Source: Rhodamnia argentea
Taxonomy: Eukaryota > Streptophyta > Magnoliopsida > Myrtales > Myrtaceae
NCBI RefSeq assembly: GCF_020921035.1
Contig: NC_063157.1
Coordinates: 4,712,001-4,776,000 of the forward strand
Length of the DNA stretch: 64,000 nucleotides
Direction: 5' to 3'
Shown here: piece by piece, positions 24,627 through 35,278 of the stretch
Position numbering within the stretch: position 1 is the first letter of the stretch
Layout of the letters: each line of letters opens with the position of its first letter
Program-made: the position numbers and the translations under genes
Notes under the pieces: generated by a model
Told to the model about the DNA's origin: nothing
The model's input: the letters and a program-made list of their open reading frames with translations, nothing else
Databases searched by the model: none

Positions 24627-25000
24627 GGGAAAATTGTCCAAAATGTCTTAAATCTGTAGCACTATTGTCGATTCGATTCTAGACCTTTCAATTGTACCAA
24701 TTGAGCTTTGTACATTTTCTCATTTTGTAAATTGAGTCGATCCGATCAATTTTAAGTAGAAATTGTTGAACATGAAGGCATGTCGTCCTAGTGGCACGAT
24801 CGGCATTTAACGTGGACAATTTTTCAATAATATTTTTACTTCTAGTCAAAATTTTTCTTTTATTTTTCCTTTTTTTCTTTTCCCTTCTTCGCTTTTTTTT
24901 GGGGGCGGAGAGAAAAAGGAAAAATAAAAAATGAAAAAGTAGAGAAGGGAAAGAGAAAAATAAATAAATAAAAAATAAAGCGTTCAAAATAATTTTAAAA
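24627..25000. mobile_element. Partial inverted-repeat element of the 'GGGAAAATTGTCC' family
   Basis: The left end GGGAAAATTGTCCAAAATGT is followed by the family arm ('ttgtaccaattgagc', 'gtaaattgagtcgatccgatcaattttaagt', 'ggcatgtcgtcctagtggcacg'). It runs into A/T and GA-rich sequence without a matching right end. The right limit is approximate. Confidence 0.5.
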
Positions 25001-26528
25001 TATTAATAAAAAAATGAACCGCAGAGATAATAGCATACCTTGCATAGCAAAATTAGAATTTCAAAGAAAAATTGAAATTTCGAAATGAATTGTGTCCTTT
25101 GAAATAGTCGACAGGGTGGTCGGAATCAATTAAAGCTCCTCAGTCAATGGGCCCGGGGACGGTGTCTTTCAAATTCCTCAAGGTACACAAAAATTAGCTT
25201 TGAATTTTTGGAACCAAAGGATATTTTCTTACAAAGTCCATCAATCTTGAGAATTCTTAACGTAACTCTTTTTTTCTTTTTGGAAACACAATTTAGTATT
25301 CCACTAATTTGAGCTGAGATGTGTTTATGCTTTTCGACTTAATTCGCCCTAGCATTGATCTAGCAAAATGAGGAAAACGATTTCAGATCTTGAAATTGGC
25401 AAAAATTCCCAACCCTTCCCACCAATGAAAGGCCGACTCCATCGTCACCTCTCTCGTCTTCTCCCAAATCGGTGTCATCCTACCTTTGCGTCTCATCAAA
25501 CTACCGTATCGCCATTGTTTTACATCATCGACCACCACCGCCTATTATAAAACATAACCGAATCTCGGCCACCGCCGGACCCCTCCTCCTTCGGTCATTC
25601 TGGACCGCAGAGCAGCCCTTTCTGTTTCACAGGAGCCGGCCCTTAGGGATGTTTATCGCCGTGTGCCGGCAACAAGGAAGCTGAGAACGATTAAGGATGT
25701 TTCGCTTCGTCCTTTTATGGCTGAACGTTGGTGAAGAATCCAATACAGCATGTGATGCTAGGAATTTTCAAACGACATGTATCGGGGAATTGTCCATTTT
25801 ATATTTGCGGGCTATTAAAAATTTGCATTCCCACACATCCAGCTGTTTTAAGGCTAATGATCCGTTAGTTGACGCCGATGGAATAAACATCTCTGTTAAT
25901 TTCTCGTGCAACAATTGGTTCAATACGAAAAGAGGCCAAAGCCCAAAAAAAAAAAAAAAAACCGAAGAAGAAGAAGAAAACGTTCAATACCTTACGTTAT
26001 GTTATTCCCTTTATATTAAGGGACGACGAAAATAACGTAAAAGGACACCGTGAAGGATATATTATGTTTTAAAGTACATAAAAGATTGTCAGCATGATTG
26101 AGAAAGGACCAAGCGATTGTTCCAGCTCGAAAAGCTTGGGAATTGGTTGTGACCCTGTTGAAATTGCTATTCGAGAAGTCGAGGATTCCCGTACTATTTT
26201 ATTCGGGGTGTGGTCCGCATAGCATTCATTCTAAATATAAATCATTTAATTGACGGAAATGATCACGCATTTGTTTTTTTTTCACAGTTTCAGATGAAGT
26301 TGTACTAAAAATCAGATCGGTACATTCGTAACTTTATGCACATTGAAAAGGAGAATGGGTCTTAGGACAACTGATAGCACCATCAATGTGAGGCCCATGG
26401 GCCTATAGGAGGGGCCTTAATGAGAGCTTCCTTTGTTGCTACAAGGTCGACTAGCCCACTATTCAGATTGGCCCAAAAACTGGACCGAACGCTTTTTATA
26501 TGTGGTATCAACATATAAGAGAAAATAA
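25001..26528. other. Spacer
   Basis: No gene is supported. Proline/histidine-rich short frames at 25368-25684 look like chance openings in a C-rich stretch. A poly-A run lies at about 25946-25962. Confidence 0.4.
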
Positions 26529-26822
26529 CACAGATTACTCTTTAATTTTAACTCAATTTGCGATGGAGTCCTTAAATTTTTAACTTATTTAATAGGATCC
26601 TTAGAATTTTTTTTATATGTTCAATTTAGTCCATGGACTACATGAAATTGTTTGATATTTTATCAAGACCTGAATTAATGATATGACAACATTGAACAAT
26701 TTAATATGATCCAGAGACTAAATTGAGCATGTACTAAAAGCTCAAAGACTACATTGAAACAATTAAAATTCAGGGACTACATTACATATGTGGTTGAAGT
26801 TCAAGGACCATTTGTGTAATTA
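26529..26822. mobile_element. MITE-like inverted-repeat element, about 294 bp
   Basis: The right end (GGACCATTTGTGTAATT) is an imperfect complement of the left (AATAACACAGATTACTC). The two halves mirror each other with alternating 'gtccttaaattt', 'atttagtccatggac' and 'gagactaaattgagc', 'cagggactaca' words. There is no open frame of note. This is typical of plant MITEs built around 'ttagtcc/ggactaa' subrepeats. No target duplication was confirmed. Confidence 0.6.
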
Positions 26823-28875
26823 TCTATTTTTACAACTTATATAAAGTTGCGTACGGGACACATGATATCTTGCATCCGGATCCTATATTTGATGAGCCCT
26901 CAGCCAACTCTTTGGTCGTAAAATTTAAGTACGTTCAATCCACTAACTTATTGATGTTAATTATTTTTTACTCAGAAGCTCATTCAAAAGCTTGCTAGAA
27001 GATATAAATAAGAAAGGAGCTACTTAATTTTCTATTCAATTTTTTTTATCCATATAATAGCATCCATAAAATTATCTAGATGCTAAACTATGCACCGTTT
27101 TGTTTCATGGAAAATTATCGATCTCGAAAAAAAAATTCCTAATTTTGTTCATTTATATCCCTTACGAAAAGAGGTGACGGAAAATATGCTCATTATTAAC
27201 AAAAATAGTTAGGTAGGAGTTCTCGTTAATAATGAAAATATTTGTCATCTTCTCATTTTTTTGAAAAATAACAATGATTAAAGTCAGAAAAATATTTTTT
27301 AAATTGTTGATTTTCTAAGAAATTATTGTTACCGGAAAAGTTTCACATTCAGCATCAAAATAATTAGCTTCTATTACATAAAATCTGAATTTTCTTCGCA
27401 ATAGCGACTAAAAGTTTGTACGTTATGTCATAGTTTTTCGAATTCATCAAACCGTGCAACGGATGACCTAACCAAATCAAGGGCTCAAAGAGGAACACCG
27501 TATTCAATGTTGTCTAATCGCCCTTCTTGAAGTGTCCGCCTATGTGGCAAGACTGGCCTACCTAATAAGACACTCCAGCCGCATGTCAAGGTTGGGGGCA
27601 CTGGCCAATCTTTTTTTATTCGGACACCACATCGGAGAGAGACAAAGAGACTGACCAGAGAGCCCCCCATCTAGACATGTGGCGAGGGATTAAAGGTGTG
27701 TTCTGCCGACGAGGCAAAATTGGCCTAACCAACATTTTCTCTCCGCCCTTCATAGATCTCGGGCGCCACGTCAGCTCCGCTTGCCAGCAACTGCTGTATC
27801 GATAACGCCGCGTCAGCATTAATGAACTGAGTGGTGGCAATGACCCCATCGTAACGATTCGAGGGAGAGTTCTTGAGTATTCGATCGCACGCCACAATGA
27901 TCCCCAGCTGGAAATTAGGGTGGCGCAAAGATCAGGCGCGCACGCAAAAATGCGATCCACGCCACGCGTGTGGTTGGTCGGAGAGACGGGCAGCTTCGTC
28001 CGCTGTTTAGCTTCTTGGATTCTTCTCGAGCTTTCTCGGCGACAAACGCGTCGAGAGATCGATGATGGACGGATGGAGGGAGGGGGGCTTCGTCTTCGGA
28101 TCAGAGGAAGCATCCTGGAAATTTCTCAGGTTTTGGAACCTTGTTCCATCAGTTGCCACAGCCTCCAGGTGACTCGATCGATACCAGATCCTGCGGCACG
28201 TTGTTCTTGATCGGATTGCTTTTACGACTGGCCAAAAAAACTTGCGTGCATCTACGCCAAGGATGTGATCTTTATGTACATGCTCAAAAGCTTTCGACGA
28301 TTGTCAGCTGATCAACAATTAAAATGAAGCAAAGCAAAGCAAATTCTATCTTGACATGGTGAGTGTTTTCACAAAGGGAAAACGCAGCCTCAAAGGGTTT
28401 GTTCGAGTGATAAAGCATATCGTACTCCATGCTCGAGGCTTAATTGAGTTCGAATCACCATTATTGCGCATTCTCGCGAGGCAACCTGAGTATCGAGCGC
28501 ATAACCATAGCTTCGGTAATGACTTTATATGTGCGAGACTGAAAAAGGGTTGCTACACTCGGTGAAGATAAAAAAGAACCGCGAAGAACTCATTAATATA
28601 GGTGACATAATTTCGCTGTGTTAAATGAGCTTCGGAACACGAACCACTTACATTCGATAGAGTCGGCGGTGATTAAACATTTACACTATGGTGTGTACGA
28701 AACAAAAGAAAACCAAATTAAAATTACATAATTTGATACGAAAGGCATGCACCTTGTCCCAAGGGAGAATCTGCGAGGAAAGTTCCTCTGCCGCGCACAC
28801 TTTTTCTTTTTTGCTTTTGCCTAAGTTTTCAAGTTAAAGCAAAATGACTCTCTCTCTCTCTTTAAAAAGGAACTA
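26823..28875. other. Spacer and presumed promoter of the VOC gene
   Basis: Mostly AT-rich and gene-free. At 27725-28113 GC rises and overlapping frames open on the minus strand (up to 165 codons), but none shows a known motif or partner exons. A diverged copy of the 23487 repeat lies near 27100-27330. A CT run followed by TTTAAAAAGG (28850-28870) immediately precedes the VOC gene. Confidence 0.4.
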
Positions 28876-29914
28876 ATGGCCACTCGTTCCCATTCATCAC
28901 ATATGCTCGAGCGAGACCAAAAGAAGAAGAACATAGAGAAACTTTTCGAGGAGAATCAGAAGGTGACGAACGGCGACCAAGCTCTTAGAGAGAAGATGAC
29001 GACGGGTGCAACGATGGAGATTGAGGAAGTGACGGGCGGCCGCCAAGCGTTGCCTCTCCTCTCGCTGAACCACGTCTCGTTGATGTGCCGATCCGTGTGG
29101 GACTCGGCGAGGTTCTACGAGGACATTCTGGGCTTCGTCCTCATCAAGCGCCCTTCTTCTTTCGACTTCAATGGAGCTTGGTCCGTCTCGCTCTCTGTCT
29201 TTATCTCTCTCTCTCTCTCTCTCCTGTTACTGATACGAAACGCATGATTTCACTTTCGCACTGTCCCATTCCTGCATGTGCATGATGCTCTGCGGGTGTT
29301 ATGGTGTTTGAAGCGCAGGTTATACAACTATGGAATAGGGATACACTTGATTGAGAACCCATCAGTTGAGGAAAACGACGCCATCGATGAGCCACGTCCG
29401 ATCAACCCCAAGGACAACCACATGTCTTTCCAAGTAAGTTTGATGCAGCATTAGTCTCTACCATAAGGCGCAATTAAATTTGAGTTACTAGACCTAGCGG
29501 TTCAATTGTAAAAAGGATTTGTTTCAAAAGAGATCGCAGACCAATATGGGACCGCGATTTTTCGGCGCATGCATTGATTTAGAAAGCGTGGCCGTCGCCA
29601 TAACGGGGTCCTTCTTGATACAGTGCACGGACGTGGGGCTAGTGAAGAGGAGACTAGAGGAGATGGGGGTGAGGTACGTGACCGGGGTGGTGGAGGAAGC
29701 CGGGGTGAAGGTGGACCAAGTCTTCTTCCACGACCCCGACGGGTACATGGTCGAGATCTGCAACTGCGACAACATCCCGATCCTCCCCATCTCCTCCTGC
29801 CCGTTCAAGCCCAAGCTCGGGAGCTTCGGCAAAGCGCCCACGAACAGCTGCGGGTTCATGGAGACCATGATGATGGAGAGCCTCAGCATGGACATCATGA
29901 ACTTCTCCTTTTGA
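28876..29914 (+). CDS. Glyoxalase I / VOC superfamily protein (lactoylglutathione lyase-like)
   Basis: A small metal-binding protein of the vicinal-oxygen-chelate fold, related to plant glyoxalase-I family members; its actual substrate is unknown. Exons are 28876-29180, 29319-29433 and 29624-29914, joining in frame to 236 aa. The core runs from SLNHVSLMCRSVWDSARFYE through GIGIHLIENP and INPKDNHMSFQ to VDQVFFHDPDGYMVEICNCD. Candidate metal ligands by family pattern are H66, E114, H136 and E184. The C-terminal tail after CPFKP is Met/Ser-rich and not conserved. Family members usually start close to the 'LNH' strand, so the ATG at 28996 or 29014 may be the true start. From 28876 there would be a charged leader of about 40 residues. 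No transmembrane segment or clear signal is seen. Confidence 0.9.
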
Positions 29915-30830
29915 GAGCTCAAGTTCCAACAAAGGAAAAGACCAGTGGTGACTGAAGGAAGAAGCAGCAGCAAATACAACATGCTTTAATTTTGATAGTT
30001 TGCTCGAAATTTAAGTACTTTGTCAAGTTGTTTTCCAAGGTTTGTAATACCAAAGGACCTAAAGACTCATGAGTGTCATAAATTGGTTGTTGAAGGGCTT
30101 AAGGGTGATTAATTATCACATGTTCCTCTTCTACCATATGTGTTTTAAAAAATATGAGTGATTACTATTTATCCTAAACTATGCACTCCCAAAAGGTGGA
30201 TAAAATGGTTTTCCCTCATAAGATAATGAGAAAATCTGATGAAAAGAGTCTATTTGTTCAATAAACACATAGTCATCTTTTTGTCTATTAAGTATCTCCA
30301 ATTTTTCTGGACTTCTAGTTCTTTCGGTGTTTGATTCGAGAAAAAAACTTCTTGACGGAGGAAAATATATTAAAGCTCTATGCGAACTTTCATGTAAACA
30401 AAGATTTAAGGAGTAATTATTTTCCTCAATTTTACGCAAAGTTGTTTTACTAGAACGTAAAATCTTTTCCGTTAATCATTTATTTTCAGCAAATCAAACA
30501 CATGAAAATTTAGAAAATTATTTCATGAGAATGTCTTTCATTAAAAAAAAAACGTGCTTAGTAATTTTTCAAATTGCCGAAATGTTTTATTATATTGTTC
30601 CCTGTGTAATATGTGGGGTTAAGATTCTTTTAATAAAGAACCGACTGCTAGAAGACATCTTTTTACCCTTCTATTCAAGTATGAAAACTCCATTGAATGA
30701 AAAGGGCATTTGAATACCATAAGTTCCAACAACAAAAAAAGATCATATAAAAGGACTAGTAATGGACGCAAAATTGAAGTTTTACTTTTTACGGAATAAC
30801 TTATTGCAAGATAAATTTTAGTACACGTTT
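29915..30830. other. 3' flank of the VOC gene and spacer
   Basis: The first 100-200 bases probably form the 3' UTR. Beyond that the sequence is AT-rich, with 'gaaaaaaact' and 'aattattttcc' words like the 23487 repeat at 30290-30500. No gene is seen. Confidence 0.4.
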
Positions 30831-31260
30831 AAAGGAAAATTCTAAATAAAAGCCTAAAGTACAATTATTTTTCGGAATAATGGCTCGAAACGGTTATTAT
30901 TTAAAATAAGGCCTGAAGTGATCATAGCTGCTTCAAATAAGGGCTAGCGGGCCCTCAACAGAGCCGGGAGAGGGCCGTAGACACTCGCCAAGGTCTGGCC
31001 AAGGCCAGGGGAGGTCGTCGGCCCTCACCAAGGCACTGCGACCCCGGTGGTGAGGCAGCGGACACAGCAACCGTGTTTCTTTTTTCAAAATTTTAGACTT
31101 CTTTTAAATTTTTCAAAAATAAAGAAATAAGTAAATAAAAAAATTAAATGACGAAAATGCCCCTAATCAAATGGTGAGTCATGCCATCTTTTGAAATTGA
31201 TATCGCCGCTTTAGATTTTTAATGGAGAAAATAAGGGCACTTCGGACATTTACTTAGAAT
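30831..31260. mobile_element. Possible inverted-repeat element with GC-rich core
   Basis: An AT-rich flank ('ctaaataaaagcctaaagta', 'aaataagggctagc') leads into a GC-rich core at about 30950-31065 made of 'gccctcaccaaggc' and 'gaggtcgtcggccctcacc' words. It closes with 'aaataagggcacttcggaca'. The core resembles those of the elements at 1291, 21262 and 57954. The ends are poorly matched, so the call is tentative. Confidence 0.35.
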
Positions 31261-32057
31261 TTGATGTTTAATGATTGGGAGAGCCGTCGCCACCTTGGTC
31301 CTCCTCTGCTTCCTTTTGAAAAGACAACGGTGGATATTTGGCATGGCTTATTGCCATTATTTGTTTTCTTTATCTTTAGATTTCAGAATTTAAAATTAGA
31401 CTTTTTATATGATATTTCTTTTTGGTCGAGTGCTTTTTATGTAACATTGAAGCATTGAATTTTGAGGTTCAAGATTTGGGATCGTGGTAAATTGACCTCT
31501 CACGGTTCAATATTTTCAGCTTGCCCCTTAACATTTTGAAACCAATTGCATTGCGTAATTTGACACTGACTTTACACCACGAAAAAAAAATAGTACATTG
31601 GATCAAGGTCAACTATGTTATAGTATATAGACTTGTACCGGATCGGACTCGCCAGTTTTTTATTTTATTATTTTATTTCTCTAATGTAAAACTTAACTAT
31701 CCACCGGTTTTTTTTTTATTTCATTTCTTGAATACAAACAAATTTTAACAAATATACTAAAATTAAAATCCGTGTTGCTCACCTCTACTAATAATTCACT
31801 GTTTCTATTATATCGCTTGGCAAGCGGTTCACAAAAACTAGAAACCGGTCCTTTCGATCTGGTTTTCAATTCCTAAGTGAGACCGAATAGGGAACCGATC
31901 ACCCCTTTAAAGGGTAGATCCGAGTGATATATAAAAACAAGAAAAAGATAGTCCTAAAAAAAAAAATCGGTAAATGCACATTGAGAAAGAAAGTAGAAAT
32001 AAAATAAAAACCTATTAGAGAAGGGATAGAAAGAGATGGCGGTTTCCCTCACAACCG
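31261..32057. other. Spacer
   Basis: No gene is supported. A stretch at about 31830-31925 ('gaaaccggtcctttcg', 'gaaccgatcacccc') resembles the 48531-49105 repeat. Confidence 0.4.
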
Positions 32058-32283
32058 CCCCTAACATTGGGGATTCATGTTAGGGGTAACATAACTCCCT
32101 ATCAGGCTGTCCATTTTCCATTAGACTATCAACAATCAGTCAATTCAAATTTTGAGAGGGGGAAATTTTTGGGTGGAAAATTTTTTTTTTTATTGACGCG
32201 AGTGATTGTTGACAGTTCGATGGGAAATGGACGACCCGATAAGGAATTATGTTACCCCTAACATGGATCCCCAATGTTAGGGG
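32058..32283. mobile_element. MITE with long terminal inverted repeats, 226 bp
   Basis: The outer ends are near-perfect inverted repeats: CCCCTAACATTGGGGATTCA on the left, and the complement on the right differing by a C for T. The inverted match continues for about 75 bp through 'gttaggggtaacataa' and 'ctgtccattttccat' to 'tcaacaatca'. About 75 bp of unpaired A/T-rich loop separates the arms. There is no open frame. No target-site duplication is obvious in the immediate flanks. A transcript across it would fold into a long hairpin. Confidence 0.85.
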
Positions 32284-32929
32284 ATCCATTTCCGTTTAAC
32301 TACGGGGCAATTCTGACACGGCATTTCAAACACCTAATTAAATAATAACTTTTTTATAGCAAAAACACTTTTTAACACGACATCTCGTTTCTCATAAAAA
32401 GGACCACATTTCGTCCACGAGATAAATTTAATATTCGTTTAAGTCTTCCATGAAAACTAGTGTTGAAAATTCTACGAAGTGATTGGCACGGATGATAATA
32501 AATGGCGTGATCGTCGCAATATTGCACGATACCACGTGAAATTATGTTCGCCCTCGCAAAAAAAAAAAGGTCATCCCAAACTTAAATTTAGATCCAATTA
32601 TGTAGCATCACAGTTCCGCTAGGAATGCATGCTAACCTCTTTTATCACCTTAACCTTTCATTACTCGGAGTAATTGGCGTATGCAAAAGCGGGACGGTCA
32701 CATGGGCATAAGTGCATAGAATACAAAACATCAAACGACAGGCATGCCTACAATGGATATGGCTTTTCATGGTTTTACTAACCGGATACACATTCAACAA
32801 TCAATAAGATCATTTAGCAAACTGACTTATACACTTTTATTTGTATCTCGTTTATTCAACCACATCAACCATCCTTGTTTACATAGTTATACAACTACTC
32901 CACTTATTTACAACATTCACATGGGAAGA
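32284..32929. other. Spacer
   Basis: AT-rich with no supported gene. Its right part may belong to the LTR that follows, whose outer end is not clear. Confidence 0.35.
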
Positions 32930-34130
32930 TTATAACAAGGGGTAATCTACTTCCGATTTCCAGCATCATCATCCATTGCCTCTAACTAGCTTACTCATCC
33001 GAAAAAGGTGTTATCTATGAGAGTAAGCTCAAAACTTCTCTGCAAGTAAGATTCCTAGGCCAAACGACTAAACCAACTATAGAATCGCAGAATTGTAATC
33101 AAAGTCGCCACGATAGAATCCAATGTATTCAAATAATAGAATCTCTTAATCAAACTAGAATCCAAGGATATAAACAATCAAAATCCAATGACAAACCAAA
33201 TCAGAGTCATAAATACCACGATTCGAGATCTATCAAATCAGAATTTTAGGATATTCAAGAATAGAATTTCGGAACATCGGAATATCCACATCAAAGCTAT
33301 CATAGCCACAACAGATCCATAAACAATGCTCACAATCGCAAAACCATAGATAATCTAGTAATAAGAGCTAGCAATCCGCTTGCCTCGATTATTCGAAAAG
33401 ACAACGAACGATCAAGTGAATAGACGAACAGACGAACAAACGGGTAGATGAACAAACGACCCAACGGGCTAGAGCACCGAATGGCCAAGGCGGCGAATGG
33501 CTATGGCTAGGGCAAACATATGGCACCGGTGGCGACGACCAAAGGCGATCAAGAGCGCACGATGGTCGGACGACGCACCAAAGGACGAATGGCGGTCGGT
33601 GAGCGGGTCGAGTAGACGATCAAAGGCGGTCGACAATCTTTTGAGGATATATGGAAGCAAAGTAACTACGATCCGACGATCATACGACGAATAAACTAAC
33701 TCCGGAAGTTCATATAGGGGAAGTAGCTAAAGGCCGGTCGCCTTAGGGCATTCATCAGCTTGACCTAAATCACTAGGCGACAACACATGTCCGCCGCCTC
33801 ACTGCGCGACGACACGTGTCCCGCCATGACACGTGTCATGCTACGTGACATGTGGTACCATCATTGCCACGTGTCATGTGGTGGTGATGCGTGGCTTTCC
33901 ATGCAGCCACATCGTGCTTTTCCCCCGATTGTCCTAATTTCGAATAGATTTGATCCAATGGGGCCTAAATCAAACACATAATGTCCCTAAAAATAATACC
34001 GGGCCAATTATAATTCCTCAAAAATACCTTTGAGTCCAGATAAAAATCCCTTAAAGCTTATCAAAAAATTCCAACTCATTAAATGCTAATTCACTTTTAA
34101 GCGGGTGAGGGTTTTCGGGTTATCACAATC
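32930..34130 (-). mobile_element. Ty3/Gypsy-type LTR, minus strand, outer end uncertain
   Basis: On the minus strand a polypurine tract (AAGGTGGGGAGGAT, about 34131-34144) is directly followed by TGTGATAACCCGAAAACC. This is the standard junction between the internal region and the 3' LTR of plant Ty3/Gypsy elements. The LTR therefore begins at 34130 and runs to lower coordinates. A TG/CA partner end was not fixed; about 32930 is a guess. Inside it, 33785-33900 holds several CACGTG-containing palindromes (GACACGTGTC). No intact gag or pol frame is present nearby. Confidence 0.6.
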
Positions 34131-34560
34131 CTCCCCACCTTAAGAAATTTCGTCCTCGAAATTTCGATCTTACTCCATTCTCAAAAGGAAGATTCTTATG
34201 GTGAATTTCTCTTCACATCATGTGGTTTTACTATGCTTCATTGAGTACTCTAACCTCAATTGCTACATCTCGCAATTTTAACCTATACACGGGGTCATCA
34301 TCGACCTCTATAATTTCCTCATCTATTTGGCAACATTATAATACCACTCATTCACATATTTCAATTATACTTCTCAATATTATTCTCATAACTCGTCAAT
34401 TCAAATGGCGTCAATAATGGACTTATCAATGTCTCATATTTCAAAAACATCCAGACATATTGTCCATCATCACTCAGGACACAGTATATATCTCTACCAA
34501 TCATGAGGCCAGTTTTATATGCCAAGCCAATGGTTCTATTGATTACAAACAATTACTGTC
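34131..34560 (-). mobile_element. Polypurine tract and 3' end of a Gypsy internal region (relic)
   Basis: Beside the PPT the minus strand reads 'gaaatttcgaggacgaaatttctta', the usual end of a Gypsy polyprotein (F-E/R-G/D-x-x-F pattern). The rest of the presumed internal region is too decayed to translate. The 5' LTR was not found in the window. Confidence 0.45.
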
Positions 34561-35040
34561 ATCGACTTTCATTATGTAGTAATATGCAGTGACGCAATAA
34601 TCATGTCATATTTAACCATGCAAGCTGGATTTGTACGCTACTTTTTTGAAGGAAATTGTAACGGAGATGCCAAAATTATTACATAGCTGCGAAGATTTGA
34701 ATGGCTAGTGGATATGAGTCCTTATTCGAAATTAAGTTAAAAACTTAAAGCTTTATCTAAGATGATACGAACTTTGCATCATCTTTTGAGAAATTCCTTC
34801 ATTTCATATCTTTATTTGAAAATTTTTTGTCTAGATTGTTTTTTTTTTTTTTTGGGTCAAATGGTGAGATTAAGATATTCGTTAATAAATTGAGACAGAT
34901 GGAATTCTGAAAAAAAAAATGATATTTTTATCTGATTGCTGACAACGAAGAGAAAGCCAACCCTGTCCTCTGCAAAAACTGATTCTCTTTTGAGGAGGAG
35001 AGGGGAAGAAGAAGAAGAAGAAGAAGAAGAAGCGACTTCC
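34561..35040 (+). promoter_or_regulatory. Promoter and leader of the S28 peptidase gene
   Basis: The region contains a T run at about 34840-34853 and a GAA microsatellite at 35005-35032, which lies in the leader just before the chosen ATG. An upstream in-frame ATG at 34936 would add 35 residues including a poly-Glu tract. It is judged untranslated because it would mask the signal peptide. Confidence 0.45.
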
Positions 35041-35223
35041 ATGGGGACTACGATGAGCCCGATTTCGATACTGACTCCTCTCTTCTTGTTGATGTTCGTG
35101 GCTCTGTCCGATGGCTACGTGAAGGAACGGACTTTGCTTCACCAATCTTCTGGCGACGACGTCGGAAATTACTTGACCAAGGATGAGCTCTGGTTCAACC
35201 AAACCCTCGATCACTTCTCTCCA

Positions 35224-35278
<55 letters not shown>

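Noticed and set aside
27616-28113. 165-codon minus-strand frame and the overlapping 67-codon frame at 27725-27928
   Set aside because: Arg/Ser/Pro-rich with competing frames on both strands, no motif, no partner exons. Probably a chance opening in GC-rich DNA.
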